This document shows positions 1-7,120 of a stretch of 16,852 nt of DNA, one piece after another. Both the position numbers and the translations under genes were made by a program. Under the pieces are notes generated by a model. It was not told the origin of the DNA and ran no database searches. It saw only the letters and a list, made by a program, of their open reading frames with translations. The stretch is from Pseudomonadota bacterium (GTDB taxonomy: Bacteria > Pseudomonadota > Gammaproteobacteria > Woeseiales > Woeseiaceae): positions 1-16,852 of the forward strand of contig JAPUKV010000136.1 of NCBI GenBank assembly GCA_027295475.1. Reading direction: 5' to 3'. Within the stretch, counting starts at the first letter, position 1, and each line of letters opens with the position of its first letter.

Positions 1-16
1 GCCGGCAGCAAAATAG

Positions 17-1417
17 ATGGGCGGAACAACGGCTGTTCTGCTAACGCTGGTCCTGTACAACGCCTTGTTAGTCGGCGTTGGCCTCTGGGCAAAGGGACGT
101 AACAGGGACGCGGCTGATTTCTTTCTGGCCGGACGGGAACTCGGGCCATGGATCGCGGCAATTAGCGCATCGGCGAGTTCCTCGTCAGCATGGACCTTGC
201 TTGGTGTCAGCGGTGCGGCTTATGCATGGGGCCTGCCCGCTCTCTGGTTATTTCCGGCGACCGTTGGCGGCTTTCTTCTTAACTGGATCTGGATCGCGCC
301 GCGGCTTCAGAAACTGGCGGGCGGCGAGGGCGCCATAACGCTGAGCGCGATTATTGCGCCGGTTGGGCTGGGCGATTCACGGCGCGTCGTTCTTCGTGCT
401 GCTGCCGCAATCATCGTTTTCTGCTTCGTTTTTTATATCGCTTCGCAATTCGAGGCTGCGGGCAAGGCTTTTGAATCGACCTTTGCCATGTCAATACATA
501 CCAGTATTTTGATCGGCGCCGGCATCGTCCTCGCTTACACTTTGCTTGGTGGTTTCTGGGCCGTGAGCGTGACAGATAGTGTCCAGGGCCTGCTCATGCT
601 TACCGCGGCGATCGTACTGCCCGTCGTCGCATTGGTCGCCGTTGGTGGTTTCGATTCTTTGCTTGCCGGTCTGGTTGCTACGAAGAACGCGGGCTCCCCG
701 ACCGGGCCGCTTTCCGCTGTCATGGCAGTTTTGTTCGCACTCGGCCTGCTCGGCATTGGTCTTGGCTATCCGGGACAGCCACACGTCGTCAATCGCTTCA
801 TGGCATTAAGGGATGAGAGGAGCCTTCGACAAGGGCGCGTAATTGCTTTGGCCTGGGCCGTAATTGTTTACGCCGGCATGCTCACGCTCGGCCTCTCAGC
901 AAGAGTGCTGTTTGCCGACCTCGGCGATTCGGAGCAGGTGATGTTCAAGGTGGCCGGCGAGTTGCTGCCGCCGGTTGTCGCGGGCGTGATGCTCGCCGCT
1001 GTTTTGTCGGCAATCATGTCGACGGCAGACAGCCAGTTGCTCGTCGCGGCATCGGCTATTTCCTACGACTGGAATCTCGCCGATGGAAATGTTGATGGTG
1101 GACTGAAAAAAACGCGCGCAACAGTCGTCGTCGTACTGGTTCTGGCCACTGTTCTCGCCCTGGTCTGGCGTGCGGATATCTTTTCCCGGGTGCTTTTCGC
1201 CTGGTCGGCGCTTGGCGCGGCATTCGGCCCCATTCTTATAATGAGGCTGATGGGCAGGTCAGTCTCAGCCCGAGGCACGCTCGCTGCAATGCTGACCGGT
1301 TTTGGACTGACAGTGCTGATTTCCTGGTTACCGGCCACACCGGGCGACTTCGCGGAGCGTATCGTGCCTTTCTTCATCGCCCTCGCCATAGCGGCCAGCA
1401 GCTCCCGACCCGGATAA
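17..1417 (+). CDS. Sodium:solute symporter (SSS family, PutP-like)
   Basis: 466-residue polytopic inner-membrane protein, probably a Na+-coupled importer of a small organic solute such as an amino acid or carboxylate. The region FFLAGRELGPWIAAIS (36-50) followed by a Ser-rich stretch ending at Trp59 matches TM2 of E. coli PutP at the same residue numbers. The sequence AIMSTADSQLL (from about 332) matches the PutP TM9 segment that holds S340/T341, here S335/T336. Length is slightly below PutP (about 500). An in-frame TAG at 14-16 sits directly before the ATG, so the gene cannot start further upstream; no clear Shine-Dalgarno sequence is visible in the few bases present. PutP Na+ ligand Asp55 is Ser here, while Ser57 is kept. 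The gene converges on the fetB-like gene with about 30 bp between the stops. The family is secure; the substrate cannot be inferred. Confidence 0.9.
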   Translation: MGGTTAVLLTLVLYNALLVGVGLWAKGRNRDAADFFLAGRELGPWIAAISASASSSSAWTLLGVSGAAYAWGLPALWLFPATVGGFLLNWIWIAPRLQKLAGGEGAITLSAIIAPVGLGDSRRVVLRAAAAIIVFCFVFYIASQFEAAGKAFESTFAMSIHTSILIGAGIVLAYTLLGGFWAVSVTDSVQGLLMLTAAIVLPVVALVAVGGFDSLLAGLVATKNAGSPTGPLSAVMAVLFALGLLGIGLGYPGQPHVVNRFMALRDERSLRQGRVIALAWAVIVYAGMLTLGLSARVLFADLGDSEQVMFKVAGELLPPVVAGVMLAAVLSAIMSTADSQLLVAASAISYDWNLADGNVDGGLKKTRATVVVVLVLATVLALVWRADIFSRVLFAWSALGAAFGPILIMRLMGRSVSARGTLAAMLTGFGLTVLISWLPATPGDFAERIVPFFIALAIAASSSRPG

Positions 1418-1447
1418 TCCGACTTCCCTGTCACAGGCACCTTTCAT

Positions 1448-2179
1448 TCACGCGACCGGGTATTTGGGGCGAAAACAATGCTGACGCTGGGCCAGGGAGA
1501 GATATATTGCGGCTGAGATGCCCGATGCGCCGAAGATCATGCACATCACGACGATCTGATATTTGGCGGCAACAAACGGCGAGACTCCGGATAATATCTG
1601 ACCGGTCATCATGCCGGGCAGAGACACAAGGCCCACGGCGAAAAGAGAATTGATAAGGGGGATCAGACAAGTGTTAAGTGCGGACGCCCTTGCCTCGGCA
1701 AATCCGACTGATCTGGCCAGTTCCGTCTCGAGTCGTTCCGCGGCCAGACTGACCGCATTCATTGAGCTGGCGAAAACCATGCCGGCAAGGGGCACTACGT
1801 AACGAGGCAGGAACCAGGGCTCGACAGCAATGACAAGCTGTGTAACCAACGCCAGCGTCAGGACGCCACCGATCAGAATTGCGACAAACGCATTACGCAG
1901 CACTTTCGGTCCTTTGCTCCGTATAGGCCGAATGGCGATCACACTGGCTGCAATGAGCATTACAGTCAGGACAAGAACGATAACCCACGCCTTGTCAGCT
2001 TCGAAGATATATACCAGTACATAACCGATCAGCAGCAACTGAATCAGCATTCGTGCAATGGCATACACCGCAGTCCGGGCAGCCGACGTCCAACGCATGA
2101 GTACGCCGACGACAACTGCGACAGGAACAAAGGCCCAGATTAACGTGGGGAATGATATTGCTTGCACGAACTCATTCAC
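1448..2179 (-). CDS. fetB: ABC transporter permease, FetB/UPF0014 (YbbM) family
   Basis: 243 residues, strongly hydrophobic, with about six or seven membrane segments. Family signatures visible are RMLIQLLLIGYVL (about 43-55) and LPGMMTGQILSGVSP followed by AAKYQIVVM near the C-terminus. E. coli FetB is about 259 residues and pairs with the ATPase FetA; that pair is implicated in iron export and peroxide tolerance. The start is a GTG (2177-2179) preceded by an AAAGGTG-like Shine-Dalgarno sequence about 10 nt upstream. It is the last gene of the minus-strand cluster, 24 bp after the cupin gene. No ABC ATPase gene lies in the window, which is unusual because fetA normally precedes fetB directly. 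The family call is firm; iron as the substrate is an inference from E. coli. Confidence 0.88.
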   Translation of the reverse strand: MNEFVQAISFPTLIWAFVPVAVVVGVLMRWTSAARTAVYAIARMLIQLLLIGYVLVYIFEADKAWVIVLVLTVMLIAASVIAIRPIRSKGPKVLRNAFVAILIGGVLTLALVTQLVIAVEPWFLPRYVVPLAGMVFASSMNAVSLAAERLETELARSVGFAEARASALNTCLIPLINSLFAVGLVSLPGMMTGQILSGVSPFVAAKYQIVVMCMIFGASGISAAIYLSLAQRQHCFRPKYPVA

Positions 2180-2203
2180 GGCAGAGGCACCTTTCGATTG
2201 TGG

Positions 2204-2566
2204 TTAACGCGATTTCGCATACCTTGTAGCGCCCAGAAAATGCAGCGACACATAGGGTTCATCTCCGACAACCCAGCTGTCATGTGGCTCGGGCGGTACG
2301 TAGAACAGGTCCCCAGCCTTCATCTCAGTGACTCTGCCATCAGCGAATGCGGCGGTCGCGCACCCGGACACAACGATGCCGACATGTTCAACAGTGCAAA
2401 ATTTTTCGCCGATACCGGGTCCGACGTCCTCGGACCATTTCCAACCCGGCTGATAAGTTGCTCTGCCGATGGTCAACCCTCCAAGGGTCACTGTCTCAAA
2501 TTTACCCTTGTCGAAGTGTGTCACTTCATCAGGGTTATCGAACTGTTTGAGAATAACTTCAATCAT
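2204..2566 (-). CDS. Small cupin-domain protein
   Basis: 120 residues, a single cupin beta-barrel, probably cytosolic as no signal peptide is seen. The segment EHVGIVVSG (60-68) followed by GDLFYVPPEPHDSWVVGDEP (85-104) matches the two halves of a cupin subfamily with the pattern HxGYVLSG...PPGHDAWVVGDEP. His61 and His95 are the likely metal ligands, and Cys57 sits next to the first. The classical HxH pair is not present. The ATG at 2564-2566 has an AGGAA sequence about 10 nt upstream. The gene lies 24 bp before fetB and 120 bp after the amidase-family gene, so it may be cotranscribed with both. Cupins of this size can be enzymes, sensors or binding proteins; nothing here decides which. Confidence 0.8.
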   Translation of the reverse strand: MIEVILKQFDNPDEVTHFDKGKFETVTLGGLTIGRATYQPGWKWSEDVGPGIGEKFCTVEHVGIVVSGCATAAFADGRVTEMKAGDLFYVPPEPHDSWVVGDEPYVSLHFLGATRYAKSR

Positions 2567-2686
2567 GAGCGCTCAGTTCCTGATGCGTCTACCGTCTGGC
2601 TTCAGCAGTTCTTAAAAGGGGCACGGACTCTGTGGATGCAAACGCGGTAACGCTTTCGCAGGTCCGTTGCAGCGTATTGTCAGGCA

Positions 2687-3688
2687 TCAATTCGAATGGG
2701 ATGCAAAGACGTCTTTGGGAATATGCATTGTTACCAGCACATGGGGCAAATTCACGACCTCCGCTATTTTTAGATCGCCGATAAGAGAACAGAGCATGTA
2801 CGCTTCTGCCTTCGACAGGCCATAGGTGTCTTCTATGTGCTTGATCATGTACCGGGTTGCTTTTAGTGCGGCCTCGTCGATGGTCGTGGCGAAGCCGGTG
2901 GTGGCGTAATAGTCATCGGTCTCATACTGAGGCTCTTCGATGCTGTGACCTTTTACGACACTGATGCGGAACAGTATTCGCATTGGCGCCTCGACAGCGG
3001 TGCCGACGACCTCACCCATTCCCTGGACAGCATGTGTATCACCGATCGAAAACAACGCTCCCTTTACGAATACGGGAAAATAAACCGTTACGCCTGCGCC
3101 GATGTTCGGATCATCCATGTTGCCGCCGTTTGCACGGGGCGGGATCGTCGTCAGCATTTCGTCCGTATCCGGCGCAACTCCCATTACACCGGCAAACGGT
3201 TTCATCGGAATATCGATGCCATCGGCGAAATGCACGAGCTTGGTTTGCTTGTCCAGTTTGTAGGTCTTAAAAACGGTTTCCTGGTTCTCGTTGCCCAGAA
3301 ATCCGAAATGCGGGCTCATACCCGTCCATGCCCAGTCTCCCGGTTCGAACTCTAACAGTTCGACCGCAAGGACATCGCCGACTTCGGCATCATCGACGTA
3401 AATCGGCCCGGTCAACGTATGCACCCGATCCATGTCAACGCTCTCAAAGTCATCAACAGTGGAATCAATATTCAGTTGTCCGCCGGTCGCCTCGTGCGTA
3501 AACGCCTCAATCACGCTGCCCGAGGGGACTTTGATGGCATACGGAATAGCGCGGCTAAACTTGTTGTGCGTCTGGTCTGTACCGATGACAAACCCGGGCT
3601 CGGGAAAGTTGCGGCTCGAGGTAGGCGATTCCGTGTCAGTGCAGCCGATCAATCCCAGGACCAGGATAATTACGAATATGATTTTCAT
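2687..3688 (-). CDS. Acetamidase/formamidase-family protein, predicted lipoprotein
   Basis: 333 residues. The N-terminus has two charged residues, a hydrophobic stretch and the lipobox LIGC (Cys16), so the protein is predicted to be lipid-anchored in the envelope; Thr at +2 argues against inner-membrane retention. The rest matches the FmdA/AmdA fold: THEATGGQL (64-72), LTGPIYVDDAEVGDVLAVE, FAGVMGVAP, PPRANGGNMD and GDTHAVQGMGEVVGTAVE. Well-studied members hydrolyse formamide or acetamide to ammonia and the acid, and are usually cytosolic. The usual HAxQGDGE motif reads HAVQGMGE here, with Met in place of Asp, so amidase activity should not be assumed. The ATG at 3686-3688 is 18 bp downstream of the SBP56-like gene, with a GGAG about 13 nt upstream. 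Probably cotranscribed with the upstream genes. Confidence 0.85.
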   Translation of the reverse strand: MKIIFVIILVLGLIGCTDTESPTSSRNFPEPGFVIGTDQTHNKFSRAIPYAIKVPSGSVIEAFTHEATGGQLNIDSTVDDFESVDMDRVHTLTGPIYVDDAEVGDVLAVELLEFEPGDWAWTGMSPHFGFLGNENQETVFKTYKLDKQTKLVHFADGIDIPMKPFAGVMGVAPDTDEMLTTIPPRANGGNMDDPNIGAGVTVYFPVFVKGALFSIGDTHAVQGMGEVVGTAVEAPMRILFRISVVKGHSIEEPQYETDDYYATTGFATTIDEAALKATRYMIKHIEDTYGLSKAEAYMLCSLIGDLKIAEVVNLPHVLVTMHIPKDVFASHSN

Positions 3689-3706
3689 TTTGCAGCTTGA
3701 TCTCCG

Positions 3707-4969
3707 CTATTTGCTGAAAAGTGCACCGTGAACGATCGCAGCACCGGTTTCACCGTGCGGCCATTGCAGCCGATCGAAATCTATGCCGGCGTGGGACGCT
3801 CCTTTATCCCGGAAGGCTTCGTCTACTGTCAATTCGCCCGTTTCCTCATCAAGTTCAACGATCAGTACCCACGACCCACCACCTCCCGTAACGACGAGCC
3901 GGCCCGACCTGCGGTCGGCTGCCAACCAATGCGGCATCGGATAGCGTTGATCCAGCATCAGGCGAGAGACTTCAACAGGCTTTGCGGGGTCGCTCACATC
4001 CAGCACAATCAGGCCCGGTAAGGCCGGCACTGTCTGAATCCAGTAGTGCCCATACACGACGGGCACAGCGCACTCCATTCCCATCGGTGTGCCACCGGGG
4101 AACGAATGTACGAACGCTGCGGTTGGAGCGTCGCTGTCGACACCGTCGATTCGATACAGACCGCAATTGAACGTATTTACGTACACTGTGCCGTCCGAGA
4201 GAACCCGCGGTTCGGCCGGACCAATGTGATAAGGGCCCTGTTGCACCTCGGGCAGAGGAACGGACGCCACAAGGCGCAGCTCGTTGAGTGACCAGATCTG
4301 CACGTGGTAGGTGTCGTGGTAGGTCCACTCGTCCCAGGGTGGCATGCCCATATCGGCGCTCGTAGATAGAGCACGGCCAATCTGAGGGAGAATCACCAGG
4401 CTGTAGGGCCAGGTCAACGTGCTGTCGATCTCCGGTGTTGCAGCGCTGGCGGCTCGAACCCCGCGTCCTTGGGCATCCATCTCGACCAGCCCACCAGGGG
4501 GAGCATAACGGACCCCTTTGGACTGAAACGTGGCGAGCACATTGCCATTGGGGAGACGTGCGAAGCTATGTGGAAAGCTGTAACCCTCGATGCTGGTGAA
4601 CTGTCCGGCGAGCCTGGGCTCCAGGGGATCTCGCAAATCAATCATGAACGTGCGCCCGGCCACCCAGCCGTTGGCGAACAGGATTTCGCTGGAGGGATAC
4701 TCGTATTCGGTGTGGTGAGGCATTGTGGCACGAGCCCCAACCGGGACGGTGGCAACAACCTGTCCGTAAGTGGGCTCCAACCGGCGCGCATCGATGACGG
4801 CAAGAAAGTCGGAATCTTTTTCGTCTGCATCACCAGCCCAGACAAAGAGATACTTTGCCACCGTAGCGGCTCCTTGTGGATGATCAGTGCGTGCACAGCC
4901 CGGGAAGAACGAAATCAGCAGTATCCCGACGATAAAGGTCAAGGTCGAGACCAAAGTTTCTATTTTCAT
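3707..4969 (-). CDS. SBP56-like (selenium-binding protein/methanethiol oxidase family) beta-propeller lipoprotein
   Basis: 420 residues. The N-terminus has a hydrophobic segment ending in FFPGC (Cys25), a weak but plausible lipobox, so it is probably an envelope lipoprotein. The mature part resembles the SBP56 family: KYLFVWAGDADEKDSDFLAV (39-58), YGQVVATVPVG, PHHTEYEYP (possible His metal ligands), GYSFPHSFARLPNGNVL, PYHIGPAEPRVLSDGTVYV, MPHWLAADRRSG and a C-terminal LQWPHGETG. Bacterial SBP56 proteins include periplasmic copper-dependent methanethiol oxidase (MtoX), but MtoX neighbours such as a SCO1-like gene are not seen here. Similarity to SBP56 is partial, and a general beta-propeller lipoprotein is an alternative. 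The ATG lies 3 bp after the terB-like stop codon with no clear ribosome-binding site, which suggests translational coupling. The amidase-family lipoprotein follows 18 bp downstream. Confidence 0.65.
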   Translation of the reverse strand: MKIETLVSTLTFIVGILLISFFPGCARTDHPQGAATVAKYLFVWAGDADEKDSDFLAVIDARRLEPTYGQVVATVPVGARATMPHHTEYEYPSSEILFANGWVAGRTFMIDLRDPLEPRLAGQFTSIEGYSFPHSFARLPNGNVLATFQSKGVRYAPPGGLVEMDAQGRGVRAASAATPEIDSTLTWPYSLVILPQIGRALSTSADMGMPPWDEWTYHDTYHVQIWSLNELRLVASVPLPEVQQGPYHIGPAEPRVLSDGTVYVNTFNCGLYRIDGVDSDAPTAAFVHSFPGGTPMGMECAVPVVYGHYWIQTVPALPGLIVLDVSDPAKPVEVSRLMLDQRYPMPHWLAADRRSGRLVVTGGGGSWVLIVELDEETGELTVDEAFRDKGASHAGIDFDRLQWPHGETGAAIVHGALFSK

Positions 4970-4972
4970 CTG

Positions 4973-5455
4973 TTAGGTAAATTTCCGTTGTTGTTCTTTT
5001 TTATCTTTGAAGTACCGTGTGTAAACCCTTTCCATGATGTTGTTAGGAATCTTCAACCCGTCGATCAATGCCGCAAGAAGCTTCATTTCCCCGGCGTCTT
5101 TCTCGTTGTCTGCCGAAATTACGTGCAGCACCATCAACATTAGCTCCTCTTTGTGAGGCAAAGCCAATTTGTCGTTAACTTCGGCCAAAATCTCGTCGAG
5201 ATGCGAATCCGCAGATAGTTCATCCGCAGCACGAGTAACCAGACTTAATGCCTCACCTCGCTCAAGCGGAAATCGTTGCCGTAACATCTCCACCATGCGC
5301 GCGGATTCGTCCAGCGAAATGCCACCGTCGCTCTTGGCAACGAGCGTAATCAGAGAGGCAACCAGGGTCTGGGCATCCAAATCACTCGCCAGGCTCGGAA
5401 GCTCAATTGTGAAGCCGGTCTTTGCGTAAATCAGATCTGTGAGTTTCATGGCCAT
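4973..5455 (-). CDS. TerB-like protein (tellurite-resistance TerB/DjlA N-terminal family)
   Basis: About 160 soluble residues, nearly all helical by composition. The pattern TLVAKSDGGISLDESARMVE, with the acidic stretch KSDGGISLDE, followed by a helical repeat and ISADNEKDAGEMKLLAALID, fits the TerB-like fold (COG4103 type), whose acidic clusters can bind metal. TerB-domain proteins are associated with tellurite or general envelope stress, but the exact role is unknown. Start choice: TTG at 5464, ATG at 5455 and ATG at 5447-5449 are all in frame; I use 5455, with no strong Shine-Dalgarno sequence for any of them. It is the first gene of the minus-strand cluster and is divergent from the two GTPase genes. 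A good -10 box on this strand lies about 60 bp upstream. Confidence 0.75.
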   Translation of the reverse strand: MAMKLTDLIYAKTGFTIELPSLASDLDAQTLVASLITLVAKSDGGISLDESARMVEMLRQRFPLERGEALSLVTRAADELSADSHLDEILAEVNDKLALPHKEELMLMVLHVISADNEKDAGEMKLLAALIDGLKIPNNIMERVYTRYFKDKKEQQRKFT

Positions 5456-5464
5456 GCGTATCAA

Positions 5465-5614
5465 TGCTATCTAGTTGCTATTCATCAGACAAAACTGTCG
5501 AATAGTTTGTGGAAGATTATACGACTTTGATGGCGATGCTCTGAAGCGCCCGCCGTTCCTGAGTTTCGGCTGGCAACTTCCACTGTCCATCATTTTCGGG
5601 CAGTCTCTTTTCCT
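5465..5614. other. Divergent intergenic region between the terB-like and GTPase genes
   Basis: This 150-bp region carries the 5' ends of both transcription units. On the minus strand it holds the TATAAT promoter candidate described separately. On the plus strand I find no convincing -35/-10 pair or ribosome-binding site before the ATG at 5615. No direct or inverted repeat large enough to propose an operator was seen. Confidence 0.5.
5516..5545 (-). promoter_or_regulatory. Candidate sigma70 promoter for the minus-strand cluster
   Basis: On the minus strand, a perfect TATAAT (complement of 5516-5521) is preceded by TTCAGA (complement of 5540-5545) with an 18-bp spacer; the -35 box matches TTGACA at four of six positions. 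The predicted transcription start is near 5509, giving a leader of about 54 nt before the terB-like ATG at 5455. It lies in the 150-bp divergent region. I saw no comparable promoter for the plus-strand GTPase operon there. Confidence 0.4.
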
Positions 5615-7120
5615 ATGAAGTTGGATCGATTTATCAGGCTGGCACTCGGGTTCCTGATTCTGCTCGTGTTTGTCATTGCGATCGCGGCATTGCTGTTCAT
5701 TACAGAGTCTGCGCTCAATGTCTGGGATCGGCTGGTGCGGGGGCCGCGTTTGCTGCTGTATGGCTATATGTCGGTCATGGCGGCGCTGGTCGTTACCGCC
5801 ATCTGGCTGGGTTTTCGTCTGCTCGTTCGACGCAAGATCGCAAAACCCGAAGGCCGGCCGGCAAAGCTGAGCAAGTCCGATATCGAAGCGCGTTTGCGCC
5901 AGGCGGATGAGGCCGGTGTCGATGTCGGCGAAGCACAGGCTGAGTTGCGTGAGCTCGCGTCCCGTCAACAGGCAGGATCGGTTCATTTATGTTTCTTCGG
6001 CGAGATCAGCACGGGCAAGAGCTCTTTGATTAAAGCCCTGGTTCCCGAAGCTGATGTCGTGATCGATGCTGTCGGCGGCTCGACGATGGACATTCGCCAC
6101 TATCGATGGCGCGACGATGAGGGCTTGCAGATCCTCCTGACCGACGTACCGGGCACTGGCGGTCTCGAAGAAGGTCTGGACAAGGTTGCCGCAGAAGAGG
6201 CGCGCCGCTCGCAGGTCGTTATCTTCGTTTGTGAGGGCGACCTGACCCGGGCTGAAAAGCAAGCCGTCAAGCGCTTGCTCGCGCTCGAAAAACCACTCGT
6301 GCTCGTGATGAATAAATCGGATCGTTATGACGCCGCAGAGCAAGCGGCACTCATGCAACGGCTGCTGGATCATCTCAGTGATCTCGGTGGCGAGATCGCG
6401 AAAGATCGGGTGGTCGCTGTGTCTGCCGGCGGACAGGTTGATGTTATCGAACGCAAGGTCGACGGCCCGGAGGAAACCGTGCGCCGCGAACGTCCTGCGG
6501 ACATCGGTGTTCTTGTCGTAGCGATCAATCGTTTGCTCGAAGAGGATTCATCGATGCTCGATGCGCGCCGCGACAGGGCGGTGTTTCGGCTGGCGGCCGA
6601 AAAGCTGGCCGAGGCAGAGCAGAGATACCGACAGCAGCGCTCGGAACAGATTGTTCGTAACTCGACGCGCAAGGCGGTTGTCGGTGCACTGGCCGCTGTC
6701 AGCCCAGGCACCGATGTGATTATCCAGGGCTACATCGGCACCACGATGACGCAAAGCCTTTGTAAGCTGTATGGTGCGTCGCCGCGCGATCTGGACATCG
6801 AGGAATTCCTGAGCTTGAGTCAGAGCCGGGCGGGCAAGGCGCTGCCATTGAGCCTCGCCGTCGCGGGCAACGCTTTGAAAGCCTTTCCGGGCCTGGGCAC
6901 TGTCGCCGGAGGCCTCGTGCATGCGGTAGCCTATGGCCTTATCTTTGATGCGCTGGGCAGAAGCCTCGTGCATACACTCACCAAACACGGTGATCTGGTT
7001 CCCGAAACCGCCGCAAAGGAATTTGAGGAAGGCATCAGTGAACATATTGAAGCGGGTGTTCGGCAAGTGGCCAAACTGGCCCTGGACCAGCAAAAAAACG
7101 AAGACGGGTCAGGACGATGA
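5615..7120 (+). CDS. Membrane-associated GTPase with DUF697-like C-terminus (first of a pair)
   Basis: 501 residues. Two N-terminal membrane segments (about 6-30 and 46-70) are followed by a basic linker and a helical, charged region (80-120) that could form a coiled coil. The Era/TrmE-like G domain then has GEISTGKSS (G1, 129-137), DVPGT (G3, 177-181), NKSD (G4, 233-236) and SAG (G5, 270-272). The C-terminal part (350-480) is Gly/Ala-rich and hydrophobic, with AVSPGTDVIIQGYIGTTMTQ and ALPLSLAVAGNALKAFPGLG, like DUF697/YcjF-type tails. It probably acts at the inner membrane; the role is unknown. The ATG at 5615 has no clear Shine-Dalgarno sequence. It begins a compact plus-strand operon and is followed by a paralogous GTPase. 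An A7 run (7092-7098) lies near its 3' end. Confidence 0.85.
   Translation: MKLDRFIRLALGFLILLVFVIAIAALLFITESALNVWDRLVRGPRLLLYGYMSVMAALVVTAIWLGFRLLVRRKIAKPEGRPAKLSKSDIEARLRQADEAGVDVGEAQAELRELASRQQAGSVHLCFFGEISTGKSSLIKALVPEADVVIDAVGGSTMDIRHYRWRDDEGLQILLTDVPGTGGLEEGLDKVAAEEARRSQVVIFVCEGDLTRAEKQAVKRLLALEKPLVLVMNKSDRYDAAEQAALMQRLLDHLSDLGGEIAKDRVVAVSAGGQVDVIERKVDGPEETVRRERPADIGVLVVAINRLLEEDSSMLDARRDRAVFRLAAEKLAEAEQRYRQQRSEQIVRNSTRKAVVGALAAVSPGTDVIIQGYIGTTMTQSLCKLYGASPRDLDIEEFLSLSQSRAGKALPLSLAVAGNALKAFPGLGTVAGGLVHAVAYGLIFDALGRSLVHTLTKHGDLVPETAAKEFEEGISEHIEAGVRQVAKLALDQQKNEDGSGR
7025..7032 (+). promoter_or_regulatory. Shine-Dalgarno-like GAGGAAGG upstream of GTG 7038
   Basis: GAGGAAGG lies inside the coding sequence of the first GTPase, 5 nt before an in-frame GTG for the second GTPase. 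It is the strongest ribosome-binding-like sequence near that gene's start and is the reason for choosing 7038, but it could equally be chance within codons for Glu-Glu-Gly. Confidence 0.35.

Noticed and set aside
2162..2650. 162-residue plus-strand open frame
   Set aside because: It is antisense to the cupin gene; its sequence has no domain and the cupin motifs are on the other strand.
4469..5143. 224-residue plus-strand open frame
   Set aside because: It is antisense to the SBP56-like and TerB-like genes, both of which carry family motifs; the product looks like a shadow translation.
5471..5986. 171-residue minus-strand open frame
   Set aside because: It runs antisense through the first GTPase and the divergent promoter region, and has a Gln/Arg/Asn-rich shadow composition.
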